64,000 nucleotides of DNA, taken from positions 3,286,001 through 3,350,000 of the forward strand of contig OX327702.1 in assembly GCA_946807835.1 (NCBI GenBank), in the 5' to 3' direction. The notes under the pieces were generated by a model. That model saw only the letters and a list, made by a program, of their open reading frames with translations. It was not told where the DNA came from and ran no database searches. Shown here piece after piece: positions 53,046 through 64,000 of the stretch (position 1 is the stretch's first letter; every line of letters begins with the position of its first letter). Source of the DNA: Ailanthus altissimus. Its lineage: Eukaryota > Streptophyta > Magnoliopsida > Sapindales > Simaroubaceae. Both the position numbers and the translations under genes were made by a program.

Positions 53046-55620
53046 ACCACTTACTTCAGAACCCCCTCTATTATGTCAACTCCTCATCACTGTGTTGCAG
53101 CACACACCTTACGTGAAACCCGAACCACACCACCGCTTGTCCATAAAGTACAACCATATATCCCATCGCAATTAAAATAGAATATACCAAGCTTCTCCAT
53201 CTTTTTATTTGATACTAAAAATTTATTCTACATGACTAATTTTGGAACATGACACTAATATCACTTATAAGAAGTCCAATAAATTATAAATATTAATATA
53301 ATATTATCCACTTGAATTTAAACTTTCATAGTTTTATTTTTGAGCTTTACTTAAAAAGTTTTATAATAATAAATATATAATTAACTACTTATATATTTGT
53401 GATCTTTCATATTTTTTTTAATTTATTAATATAATAATTTTGTTCACTTTCTTGACAAAATATATATTGAATTTCAAATTTAAGACATATTCTTTGTCAA
53501 AAACACTCGAGAATAAGTCTTAAAAGGTAAATTAATGATCATAATGGAAGTAATTGGTGTCCACTATAATTTTGACATAACATAATTTATAATAACTTTC
53601 ACATCAAAATTCAAAAAATTATTGAAAATAAATAAATATTGAACTCTCCTTAGATCAACTCTTTTTAAAAGTGATTGATCAGTGATCACACCATACGAAG
53701 AGATAATAAATAACTTTCACACCATACGAAGACATAATAAATACTTTAGGCCAACACTCTTCTTTTTTTTTGGGGGGACAAATAGATCAAACGAGGGTCC
53801 TAACTCCTAATCAGTAGGCCATACGAGTGCTTATAATTTCTTTCTTTGTTAAATCATGGCCACAGATATATGAACAAATCACGAAGAAAATTGAAAAATC
53901 TTCAGCACGATGTAAGCATGGGTGCCTTTTTATTATTTGTTTCTTCTAAAAATTTATTTTTCCTTTGTCCCATTGCCTCCCCCCTCCCCGATAGAAAGGT
54001 TAAACCACAGAAATAAAAACCACGTGCAGCTAACGGCTTTGGATTGGTGTAAGAAAAAATGGGTCAATCACCACCGACCAATTGACCAACGATAGGGGGC
54101 GGCGGAATTCTCACCGAGTTGGTCTATGGAACCGCCTTAAACGAAAAATAATTTGAATTATATTTTAAGTAATTTATAGAGGTAGGACTGATATAAGTAC
54201 AGTAATTTAAATTTTAATTAAATTTAGGTAAGACTTGAAGATAAGTTAATTTTTTAGACTTATTTCAAATATTTTTATTCAAAATCAAAATTAAAATAAA
54301 TATTAATATAATTTTTTTACTTATTTATATAAATTAAAGTTAGATATATGTTAAATTTAAATTTATAAAATTTATTTTTATTATATTTTTTTAAAAAGTA
54401 TTCTTATTTATGTTTTTTAATTTAATTACTTTCTTTATTTTTTTTTAATTTTACATAATATTAGACATTTATTTCTTAATTAGAGTGAATTTATATATTA
54501 TAGTAAAAAAAAAATAAAGAGGGACAAATAAAATAAGTAAATAATTTTATTATAATTTTTAATTTTTTAATCATTACTTATCTAATTCAAAATTTCCTTA
54601 ATTTTATATTATAAATTTATAAGAAATCTTAATAGAGATTTAATATTTAAATTATAAATGAAGCATAATAATTTAGACATCAAAATTTAAAGAAATTATT
54701 AATTTTTAAAATTTATTTTATTTTATTAATTTTTAAAATTAATAATTAAATTTTTTAAAATTTAATATAGTTTACATTTTTGTATAATATTTATAATATT
54801 TATATTATAATTATAAGAAGTAAAAAATTATTTCACAAAATTAAACTCACGAATATTTAAAAAATAAAAAAAATCGAATACGAAATACTAATAAGAATTC
54901 TGTACTCTAAATTTAAATTATATATATAAGTTATAAAATAATATAAAATATTTTGCACCATTCAAAGGCTGAGATTATGAATCTAACCCCCAACCCGTCC
55001 ACCAATTAAATTTCGTCAACAGGTCAAAGCCACAAACCAAATACTACGTTAAGTGGCAGAAGTTTCACGCGAGCCATACACACAAAGTGAAACACGGTTT
55101 GAAGATGAGCATTGAGTCCGCAGTCGCCATATGCCAGCACCCCAACACAGGCTCAACGTTGCCGAGAGTTTGAAAGTCTTTCTTTGTTGTGTTGTTATAT
55201 TAACCCTTTGAAAGCATCTTTGTCCTGAGAGTAAAAACAATTACAACTTAACAAGTTTTATTTTAACAGGGAGGGAGATATTGTGAGGCTGTTGTTGAAA
55301 CAACAACAACAACAATCAACAGTGATATCCTACTGACCTTGTATTATTCTCTTGTTTCTCTACCTACAAAACTTTTGCTGTTTTTTTAATTAGCTTTCGG
55401 GAATTGGAATTTGTGTTGTATTTGCTAGATATTTAGAATTTTTGCCCAACTTCCCCAACTTGCCAGCCCTGCCTTCCTTTTTTTTTTTTTTTAACTTCAC
55501 AAATTCACCCACTCTTTTTCTATTATCTATCTTATTCTCTCTGTATTAGAGGTTTTAAGCATTGAGACTTTGAGAGACCCAGAAGCTTGCAGCTTGTTAT
55601 CTTCATCTGGGTCATCTCCA

Positions 55621-57843
55621 ATGGCGAGTTGGGTCATATCAGAATGTGGGTTAAAGCCCCTCCCTCATATCTATCCTAGGCCAAGAACTGGAGTAAAACC
55701 CACAAAGGCCAGATTTTTGGACTCAAAAAAGAGTGTAACAGATCTAAAATTATTCCCTTCAATCAAAGTTTCAGGTAATTGTTCAAGAGACAGAAACTGG
55801 GGTCTTAAAGTTAGTGCTCCTCTAAGAGTGGCGCCAGTAGATGGAGAGCATAGAGAAGAGAGAATCAATGGCGGGGTTAATGGGATAGAAAATAAAGAAG
55901 AAGAAGCTGAATTTGATCCCGCGTCGCTGCCGCCTTTCAAGCTAGCTGATATTAGAGCTGCCATTCCAAAGCATTGTTGGGTTAAGGATCCATGGAGGTC
56001 TATGAGCTATGTTGTGAGAGATGTTGCGGTGGTTTTTGGCTTGGCTGCGGCTGCCGCTTATCTTAACAGTTGGATTGTTTGGCCGTTGTACTGGGCTGCA
56101 CAGGGAACCATGTTTTGGGCTCTTTTTGTGCTTGGTCATGACTGGTAATGATTGTTCTTCATTTGTAGATCTGGGGTCTTTATTTATTGGTTAAAGTTTG
56201 GATTTTGATTCAATTTTTTGGTTCTTAATATACAGTGGTCATGGAAGCTTTTCAAATAACCACAAGTTGAATAGTTTAGTGGGTCATTTGCTGCATTCTT
56301 CAATCCTGGTTCCTTATCATGGATGGTATGCTTCTAATTGAAGAAATATTTTTGTTCTGAATTTGTTAGAGAATCCAATTTTATTCGTGTTCTTAGTTTC
56401 ACTTTGAAAGTGTCTCTGATTGTATACAATACTTGGTGAAATTTGCAGGAGAATTAGTCACAGGACTCATCATCAAAACCATGGACATGTGGAGAATGAT
56501 GAATCATGGCATCCGGTTGGTTATTTATTTTATTGATGCTTTCTCTATTCTGATTTCCAGTTGGTTCTTTCATTCTTAGTTCTCAACGTAAAAATATTTC
56601 TTGTTCATTTGTTGCAGTTGCCTGAGAAATTATACAAGAATTTGGACAATGTTACAAGATTCTTGCGATTCAAAGTGCCTTTCCCAATGTTTGCATACCC
56701 CTTCTATCTTGTAAGCAATGCGGTGTCTCAGTTGACCACATAATGGTTGAATGAGAAAGTTAAGAAAATAATTTCAAAGCAAAGACTTGAGATTAGAAAT
56801 TAGTAGCTGATAAGTCTTGATTGTTGATTGCAGTGGAATAGGACTCCTGGAAAGACCGGTTCTCACTTTGACCCTAACAGTGACTTGTTTGTCCCCAGTG
56901 AGAAGAGAGACGTGATTACTTCTACAGCATGTTGGACGGCCATGGCTGCTTTACTAGTGGGTTTAGCCTTTGTCATGGGTCCTATCCAATTGCTTAAACT
57001 CTATGGAGTTCCATATTGGGTAAATATCATCCGTCTTTCATTCTTATGTTTCTAGTTAAAAGGAAGATTAAGATAGCTTCTTTACATCTCAAATTAAATA
57101 TGCAAACCTAATATGACTTTGCTTCTATGCTAGATTTTTGTCATGTGGCTGGACTTTGTGACTTACTTGCATCACCATGGTCATGAAGATAAACTTCCTT
57201 GGTACCGAGGAAAGGTATGGTGTCTTATTCCAATGCAGTTTCTTTCTAACATCATTGTTGGAATTCAGAGTCTTATTGTAATGAGATAATGACTTTTGAA
57301 AATTTTGGTATTGCAATTACGTTGTTGACTCTGAAATTCAATTTGTTCCATAAATTTTTTATCTTGTATTGATTTTGTGGTTCATCTTTTAAAGATGTTG
57401 AGCAGTATTTGTTTTCTTGTATAGGAATGGAGCTACCTAAGGGGAGGACTCACAACACTTGATCGTGACTATGGATGGATCAATAACATCCATCATGATA
57501 TTGGCACCCATGTCATACATCACCTCTTCCCTCAAATCCCGCATTACCACTTGATAGAAGCAGTAAGTATCTCTTCAGCCGACTAGAAAATTTATGTTAA
57601 ACAACTTTTAAAAAGCACTTTCTTGTTTCCTAACTGTTTTCTGTCTCAACTTTGTAGACTGAGGCTGCTAAACCGGTACTTGGGAAATATTATCGTGAGC
57701 CAAAGAAATCAAGACCACTACCATTCCACCTAATTGGAGATCTGATAAAAAGCTTGAAAAAAGACCACTTTGTTAGTGACACTGGCGATGTTGTATACTA
57801 CCAGACTGACCCACAGCTTGATGGCCCTTCTAAATCAGGTTAA
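55621..57843 (+). CDS. FAD7: Omega-3 fatty acid desaturase, plastid (FAD7/FAD8)
   Basis: This enzyme converts linoleate to alpha-linolenate (18:2 to 18:3, and 16:2 to 16:3) on chloroplast membrane lipids using ferredoxin. The eight exons are 55621-56144, 56236-56325, 56449-56515, 56618-56710, 56834-57019, 57134-57214, 57425-57562 and 57658-57843, 1365 nt in phase, 454 aa. Eight exons and this length match plant FAD7/FAD8 genes. All three histidine boxes of the di-iron site are intact: HDCGH (173-177), HRTHH (209-213) and HVIHH (376-380). The N-terminus [24 protein letters not shown] is a typical FAD7/8 transit region, and the C-terminus ends KSG without an ER-retrieval signal, so plastid rather than FAD3. 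FAD7 and FAD8 cannot be told apart by eye. An earlier in-frame ATG at 55570 would extend the frame by 17 codons; 55621 is chosen on family similarity. Confidence 0.97.
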
Positions 57844-60682
57844 ATCTTCATGGCCTTCCTAAGCAGCAGCATTGGCTAGCAAGCTAACTATCTTGAATTG
57901 GCTTGCTTAACCTTAAGCAGTTTAAACTTATAATACAATGATATATGGCCATTCTTGAAATAATATGGTGACCCTCATTTTGGTAACCAAGTCTCCCAAC
58001 TATGAAGAAGATGAATTGATACCTAAGAAAGATGACTGCGGCTGCTACTTGAGTTAAAGAACATGTGAGTGTTTTCCTCATTGGGGTGTAATTCTGAAGG
58101 AAATGTATATTATTCTTGCTGAAGAGTTAAATCATCGCTTCAGCAAAATCATTCATGTATTGTTTAAACAGAACTTCATTTATTAAAGTAATGAAAAATA
58201 ATTGGAAAATTGGTCTTCTTTCTTCTGATTCTGTTCAGCTGTGTGTGGAAAAGGGAGATGTTAAAATCTGGTATTAATGACACTGATGTTTGGAACCATG
58301 TTTTCTTTTCATGAGATTGAGGTTAGTATCAAGTTATATCACAAATTCACTTTTGGAAGTAGGGCCAAGCAAAAGAAAAATGGCCCGTGGACATTATTAT
58401 CATGTCATTATCCATACTTTGAATTAATGATTCATCACCCATCAACTAACGAAATCATCACGGGCAATTTTGCTTGACAAAATTGCAATGTCATTTTCTG
58501 ATAGGGTTGAGGATCGTCTGCATCCACTGAAAGAAGATTCATGGCTCTGAATTGCCAACTTTCATGTACTGACATCCTGTATATGCATGTTCAATTTGTC
58601 ACCACTAGGATGGTCCATAGCTACAGATTGGAAAAGATAGTTTCTGGGGCTAAGATTTTCGCATTCATTGAAACATTATCAAACAAAATTATAGGATGGA
58701 AGAGTCGGGACCATTTGACAAATTGCTTGAGCAGTAATTGCTCTTAAAACCGTATTTCTAGCCGCAAGAAGCTATAATCTTAACGATAATTATAATTAGA
58801 GCTGAGACTGACACTGCAGCAGTTGAAGTCTTTCAAAGGCATAGCAATGGCCAATAACATTTTATTACAAAAAAAAAAATCAATTATGATGTAGTTATAT
58901 TGGCTAAAATTAAAACTATTTAAAAAATGCGTATCATGGTTTGAGATGTGAGTGTCTAATTACGTAGAACTGAAAATAGAACTAAGCAAACTCAAGCAAT
59001 CACATTAAAAAATATTGAATTTATTTCATTTTGATGATAGTTATAAATTTGAAAGTCATAATTTTTATCAACTATTATATTTTAAAAAATTGTAATGAGT
59101 GTTTGATTTTTAAGTTATATTTATAAATACACGAGAGATGAAAGAAAAGAAAATATATAAAATTTAGAAACAATTATTTTGTGAGAGTTTATTTATTAAA
59201 CTGTATGTTTTGGGTGAATTTATTAAATTAGTGAGTGTGAGAACCCTACCATCTTTGATATGATATATTGAATGGTGAATTATTTTGTATACTTGTTGAG
59301 TGGTGAATTTTATTTTGTATTTATTTAGAAACGGTATTATTTTTTTTGGGTGAATTTTGATGAATTCAAATAAATATCCTATACCTCTTATTATGGCCCT
59401 TAGAATGATGAAATTCTATATTTTTTTTAAAAAAATAATAAAAATAATGTGCTTGTTTTTATTTCTTTCATTTTCGTTGTACTTGTTTTTTTTCTTTTAA
59501 ATTTTTGGGCCAACATGTTTTATTTAAGGGTAGACAAGATCTGATTCAATTTGATTTTTTTAATAAATAAAATTGAAATTAATTTTTTTAATAAAAAAAA
59601 TTGAACCAATTTTTTTCGGTTGGGTTCGGTTCTATTTTTTAAATTTCAAATTATAAATTATTTAATTTTTTTGGTTTTTTAATTTTTTCTAATTTTTTAA
59701 TTATTTTTGAGAAAAACCGAACTAAACCAGCTAATTTTTTCTCCAAAAAAGTTGAACTAATTTTTTACTAAAAAAATTAAACCGTACCAATTAATTTAAT
59801 TTAATTTTTTGATTCCTAATTTTTTTTTATCCACCTTTAATTTTATCAAATGAACATACAACAATAGTTCTTCCAATGATTTTTTCCATCTTTCTGGAGG
59901 ATATGAGGCACAAACTAAGTTTTCATAGGCCCATCAAAGCATCAGAGCCTTTTGCAGACAAGCCCAAAAAATAGACAAACGGAGCCCACAGCAGGCATCT
60001 AAGTCAACAGAGTCGGCGGATGTAAGACCACAGTGGTCCAAACTGCAGGAAGACGAAAGAGAAAAAGTCAGCAACCGCGGCTTTAGGGCTACATGTTATT
60101 AATTTAAATGAATTATTCCTTCTTTGAGTATAAACAAAAATAATAAACCCAAAAGAATCATCAGTTTCAATGGAAATAGAATATTAAAACCCATCACCCA
60201 AATAGTACCCGCATTCCAAATTCCGAATTCCAATTTCCAAAAGAGGCTGCAGTCCTAATCCCCCTAAAATGGCGCGTTGTATAGCAAGAATCAACGAATT
60301 GTCAACAGAGAATGTGCAACGAAGATAAAGCATCGACAGGCCAATTTGTTTTACGTACTTTATCGTACAGCCTATACGCGACTTATTGCGCGTAGATCTA
60401 GCATTTTTCTTTGTTTCTTAATGTGAAATCAACGACCAAAGTTGGCTATCCACCGACCTAACTCTTTCACTTGTGCTTGTGAAAATATTATTTTTTGGTT
60501 CAAATCCAAATCCCGCCCTGTTTTTTTCTCCCCCAATTCCATATCGTTTTCATTTGCTGCTATTTTATTACTTCCTTTTGCATAGATTAGTGATTTTGCT
60601 GACAATTGCGAACTCTTCTAGTAAGCCTCACTATAGTGTTTTACTCTCCCGTTTTAGCTCACTCTTGCTCTTTGATTGAAAA
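57844..60682. other. Intergenic between FAD7/8 and the TRM-like gene
   Basis: The first few hundred bases are the likely 3' UTR of the desaturase. No gene is supported in the remainder. It contains a hAT-like MITE at 59525-59839 and AT-rich DNA. The last several hundred bases should carry the promoter and 5' UTR of the TRM-like gene. Confidence 0.6.
59525..59839. mobile_element. Small hAT-like MITE
   Basis: 315 bp with loosely matching inverted ends: left TAAGGGTAGACAAGATC, right reversed TAAAGGTGGATAAAAAA. Flanking octamers GTTTTATT (59517-59524) and ATTTTATC (59840-59847) match at 6 of 8. The interior has inverted GGTTCGGTT and AACCGAAC words that could fold into a hairpin. The size and AT-richness suit a MITE. 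Confidence 0.55.
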
Positions 60683-62134
60683 ATGTCTAAGCCTAAGACT
60701 CCACAAAACGGTGATTCTGGGTGTTTTGCTGGCGTTTTACGCCGGCTTTTATGCCAAGGCAGTCTTCAAACACATCCATCTGATCAGATTACAGAGCTAA
60801 ATATACCAGAGTTCAATGAGCAAAAAGAAGAGCCAAAACCTGAGGATAAAGTCCAAGCTGCTGCAGCTGCTCCAGGAGTAGTGGCAAGGCTAATGGGGCT
60901 AGAATCTTTACCAGAAGCCAACTGGGTTCCAAAAAGGAAGTCAAACAGCCCAGATTCAGTAACAAGAAGCAGGTCAGTGAATTTTATGGATTATTTGTTG
61001 GAGTTTAATGCATCACAGTCTCAGCATCGCAGAGTGAGAACCTCGGTGTCGTTTCGCGAGGTCCCGGCATCATTGCAGCAACAGAATCATGATTCATTTG
61101 CTCTGTATTTAGATGAAGTGGATGAAATTGAAAGGAAGAAGATGGGAACAAAAATGAGAAAATCTGGTGTGGAATTTGAAGACTTGAAGAAGAAGAAAGA
61201 AAAAAGTAAGAACAATAAGGAGAACATGAGAGAGAGATTGGTTATGAAGAAGAAGGAGAATCAAGGGACCAGCAAGAAAGTTTCTAAGTTCATAGATGAG
61301 CCCAGGAGAGTTGCTGCTAAAAATTATTCGAAGACAAACAAATGTAAAGGAGCTAGGGATTTAGGTGTCGTGTTGCCTGGTAAAAAATATGGAAACAAAG
61401 AATCTGGTGAAACTCTTAAGAAGAGAAGTCCAATTAAGCCAATGCATCAGAAAGAAGTACCGGTGAAAGCGCAAATCGGTAAGAAGAGTAAGAATCAGCT
61501 CGTAATTGAGGAAGTGAAGCCAGATGAATGTAGCTCGGAGAATTCAAGTCCAGTTTCTGTTCTTGATGTCAATGATTTTTCAATCTACGATGACACTCCA
61601 TTATCAGGTTAGCTTTTGATTAAATCTAGTTTAATTTTCGAGGCTTTGAGGTGTTATTCTTTGCAAAATCTACTATATCAAAAGTATTGCTGTGCTACCC
61701 TTTTCTATTTCTTTAGTGTAGATTAAAATCTAATACAGTATTTTCTTAAAAATGTGCAAGCAGAAGAAGAAAGTTATTTGGATTCGAATTCCAAGTGGAA
61801 ATCTTCACTGAAGAGCATGAACTGTGACTACCAATCTCCACATTCGACAAGCATTTTGAGAAATGATGATCTTGAGCTAAGAGGGATCAAGAAGAAAGAT
61901 TACGAGTCAACAGATAATCAGAACATAGACTATTACGTAGAACTGGTGGCCGAACTTCTCAAGTTTACAGAAGAAACTATAACACAGTCCAATTGGATGT
62001 CCAATAAAGTGATCACTTATGAAGATGTTGAAGAATTTTGTATGGAAATTGGGCAACAAATCCTTGACCTTTTACTAGAGGAGGTCGTAGACGAACTTGT
62101 TGAATTTAACATGGAAACAGGCGCTCTGTATTAA
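60683..62134 (+). CDS. TRM/LONGIFOLIA-like protein (DUF3741/DUF4378 type)
   Basis: Two exons, 60683-61607 and 61761-62134, give 1299 nt and 432 aa. The N-terminus has GCFAGVLRRLLCQGS (residues 13-27), then the short motif VVARLMGLESLP (66-77) typical of the TON1-recruiting-motif and LONGIFOLIA families. A long Lys-rich, low-complexity middle follows, then SSPVSVLD (about residue 290), and a C-terminal helix-rich block YYVELVAELL to EEVVDELVEFNME like the family C-terminal motif. Members associate with microtubules and influence division-plane and cell-elongation control; the role of this one is not known. At 432 aa it is short for the family, closer to the small TRM-like proteins than to LNG1/LNG2. 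The model ends naturally at TAA. Confidence 0.85.
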
Positions 62135-63086
62135 TGCTTAGTTCAAAAAACTATGAAGAATTGTGAATAAACTATGCAAGATTTTGTTTTTGCAAGTTCT
62201 TAGCGACATACCCTGATGATGAGATCTCGTGTGAAAGGAGATTGCCGACCCTGCTGACTGATTCTGTTGAATCTGTGAGTACAATGTGAATAACAGTTTA
62301 GAATCACGTGGTCTCAGTCTCGATTATATGGTATTTTGATTACTAATGTACTTGTTGTGGGAAATGGTAACCCCTTTTGCTCCTTGTATAGCAAAATTTA
62401 GTTTTTACTGAAAGATGTAAAACAAAATAATTGTTATGGGAGAGACTTTGAGCAGAACAATAAGAGTTAGTGGCAATGGACTGGATGCAGAATCCGGCAT
62501 AGCTTCTTTTATTTCTACCTGAGTTGGTAGAACAATCATATGAAATGTTTACATGTTCAACTTGTTTACTAGAGCAAAAATCATCTTAGTTGGATATTGG
62601 TTTTAATTTTTTAGGTTAAATTTGAATTTTTTATATATTTATTTTGTAAAATAATTATTAGATTCATATATATTAAAAATTAAAAATTAAAGAAATAATT
62701 TAAAACTTTAAAAAAAAAAATACAAATCAAGTTCGAACCAAAATTTTCAAATTTAAATTACCAAAAAATAGGATTTGAATCGGAAAAAAATACAAATTTT
62801 TGAATTTGAGCCGAATTTAGGCTAAACTGAATTTTTAATTTTTTTTAAATTCGGGCTAAATTTTCATCCTAACAACTCAACTAAAATGGATTTACTAGTT
62901 AAAAATCTTCATTTGCTTCAATTTAATTTGGTATAAATATGCTTTGTTTTGGAAACACAATAGTTAAAAGTATTTGATAATACTACTTTCCCTTCATATC
63001 TAGGTAAAATTTATCTTCTTTTAGCCTTTTCATTATACAACAGTTGTGACTTCGAAACCACGACGGACTTTATTATTTGTGCTAAC
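62135..63086. other. Intergenic, no gene seen
   Basis: It begins with the likely 3' UTR of the TRM-like gene. From about 62600 to 62870 it is AT-rich with GAACCAAAATTT- and TTCGGGCTAAATTT-like words that may be a decayed MITE. No coding region is supported. Confidence 0.45.
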
Positions 63087-63682
63087 TGTTACGTCAGAAG
63101 CGTTCAATCAACAATTAACAATGTTACCAATTATTATGCAGAATATAATTTTTGGATAACCGAAACACAACCAATTAATAATATTAGCAATATAATATAA
63201 TATCATAACGAGACAACCAACCAATAAATCATCTAACATAATATGCAAAAAATAAAAAGAATACCAAATTTAACAAAGTTTGATAATGTTATCTACGTCC
63301 TCGGGTGTTGTTGGAACAAATCCATTATTTTAAAGAGAAATTATAAAGTTTTTAGGCCACAATACAAAATTTTAAACTATTGGGTCAAACTGTAAATACC
63401 CAAATAGTAGAGCCAATATTATAATTATTCAGTAGGATATTATTATAAATACTCAAAAATAAAGAGAAAATTTGAACTATTACAAATTTTAAGAGTTTAA
63501 ATGTAAAATTCTTGAACTATAATGTTTGATCTTACAAATTTATAAGGAAGAAGAAAATTATTTAAAAGGACAACAAATAAAAAAAAGGGGCCTTATCTTA
63601 TATAAGCTCAATTAAGTCACTCTCATGCCATCTCCTACTAATATGAGATTGGCTTAAAATGGTATATAAGCCAATTTTAACA
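63087..63682 (-). repeat. 3' LTR of the edge Copia
   Basis: 596 bp, beginning TGTTACGTCAGAAGC and ending TTTTAACA on the plus strand. It is collinear in reverse with 24692-25276. The 5 bases outside it are CTAAC (63082-63086); the matching target duplication would lie outside the window. Confidence 0.85.
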
Positions 63683-64000
63683 AATCTTCACATTGGCGAA
63701 TATGCCAATCCTCTATAAAGCTTCGCTTTTTCTTAAAGTTCTCTATCCAAATGCAATGTCTTTAAATTTGTGCCAAATGACGCTATCAAACTCGAACTAT
63801 ATTAATTAAGTCCAAACAATGATTGAACTTGATCGTTGTCACCACCTTAGTCAATATATTTGTGAGATTCTCGACAAACTCAATCTTTTAACCCAATCTT
63901 CTGAAGTAAGATTTTTCCTTCGCTAATGATCTCCTGCACAAAATGATACCGAACATCAATATGCTTTAATCGAATATAGTGCACTAGATTCCTAACTCAT
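63087..64000 (-). mobile_element. Partial Copia element running off the window
   Basis: The LTR at 63087-63682 is the reverse complement of the 19.9-25.3 kb family LTR (shared, on the minus strand: CCAATCTCATATTAGTAGGAG, AAATTTGGTA, GGTTATCCAAAAA). A polypurine-like stretch and the end of the RNase H region in minus orientation follow to 64000, including the equivalents of IKAYRCSVSF and SLSRIS. As the coding end abuts this LTR, this is the 3' LTR of a minus-strand element whose body lies beyond 64000. Stops are visible in the fragment. Confidence 0.85.

Larger units (their letters stand above)
41797..55620. other. Gene desert, AT-rich and repeat-filled
   Basis: There is no supportable protein gene in 13.8 kb. 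The stretch contains three TIR elements (42780-44416, 45212-46443, 50103-51287), a tandem array (43020-43650), a 176-bp tandem duplication (52711-53045), AT microsatellites and long poly-A/T. The first kilobase should include the SelT promoter and the last the promoter and 5' UTR of the omega-3 desaturase. Open frames here are short, low complexity and unsupported. Confidence 0.7.

Noticed and set aside
54015..54030. CACGTG G-box upstream of the desaturase
   Set aside because: It is about 1.6 kb from the start codon in a repeat-rich desert; one hexamer at that distance is not evidence of regulation.
55671..55964. 97-residue minus-strand frame
   Set aside because: It is an antisense shadow of the omega-3 desaturase first exon.

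Overview
The window is nuclear DNA from a flowering plant, most likely a eudicot. It has AT-rich intergenic DNA, genes with many short exons and GT-AG introns, a plastid-targeted omega-3 desaturase, a TRM/LONGIFOLIA-type gene, an ACX4 relic and several Ty1/copia retrotransposons primed by initiator tRNA-Met. The species cannot be fixed from the sequence. All exon models were assembled by hand from splice signals, reading-frame continuity and remembered family conservation; no alignment was run.

Left third (1-26.1 kb): a retrotransposon graveyard. It holds a copy of one lysyl-tRNA synthetase exon (about 1.69-1.9 kb), a truncated Copia (about 2.6-4.9 kb), a full-length but inactivated Copia on the minus strand (6077-11637, with a 5-bp target duplication), and a decayed peroxisomal acyl-CoA oxidase 4 (ACX4) gene on the plus strand. 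The ACX4 exons are scattered from about 12.26 to 26.05 kb. They are separated by an LTR-like insertion (about 12.6-14.06 kb), a non-autonomous LTR element (14596-19271) and a Copia element that lands inside an exon (19878-25276). The relic has premature stops, frameshifts, missing exons and a stop codon just before its SRL peroxisomal signal.

Middle (26.5-41.8 kb): the gene-rich core. It contains a complete 16-exon lysyl-tRNA synthetase gene (minus, 603 aa), a tRNA-Ala(AGC) gene (minus), a complete 24-exon tomosyn/Lgl-type WD40 gene with a C-terminal R-SNARE-like tail (plus, 1108 aa) and a 4-exon SelT-like thioredoxin-fold gene (minus, 233 aa). LysRS and the tomosyn gene are divergent, with the tRNA between them.

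41.8-55.6 kb: a gene desert of about 13.8 kb with tandem repeats, microsatellites and three recognisable TIR-bearing non-autonomous DNA transposons.

Right end (55.6-64 kb): an 8-exon plastid omega-3 fatty acid desaturase (FAD7/FAD8, plus, 454 aa), a small hAT-like MITE, a 2-exon TRM-like gene (plus, 432 aa), and one LTR plus the 3' end of a second copy of the 19.9-25.3 kb Copia family in the opposite orientation, running off the window.

The genes are ordinary housekeeping or metabolic plant genes with no operon-like relationship. I see no convincing new enzymatic or defence system. The most informative material is the dismantled ACX4 locus, the hints of an old local duplication of an ACX4-LysRS block, the recurrent loss of one conserved gag tryptophan codon in four Copia-type elements, and GC-rich hairpin and minisatellite structures inside LTRs.
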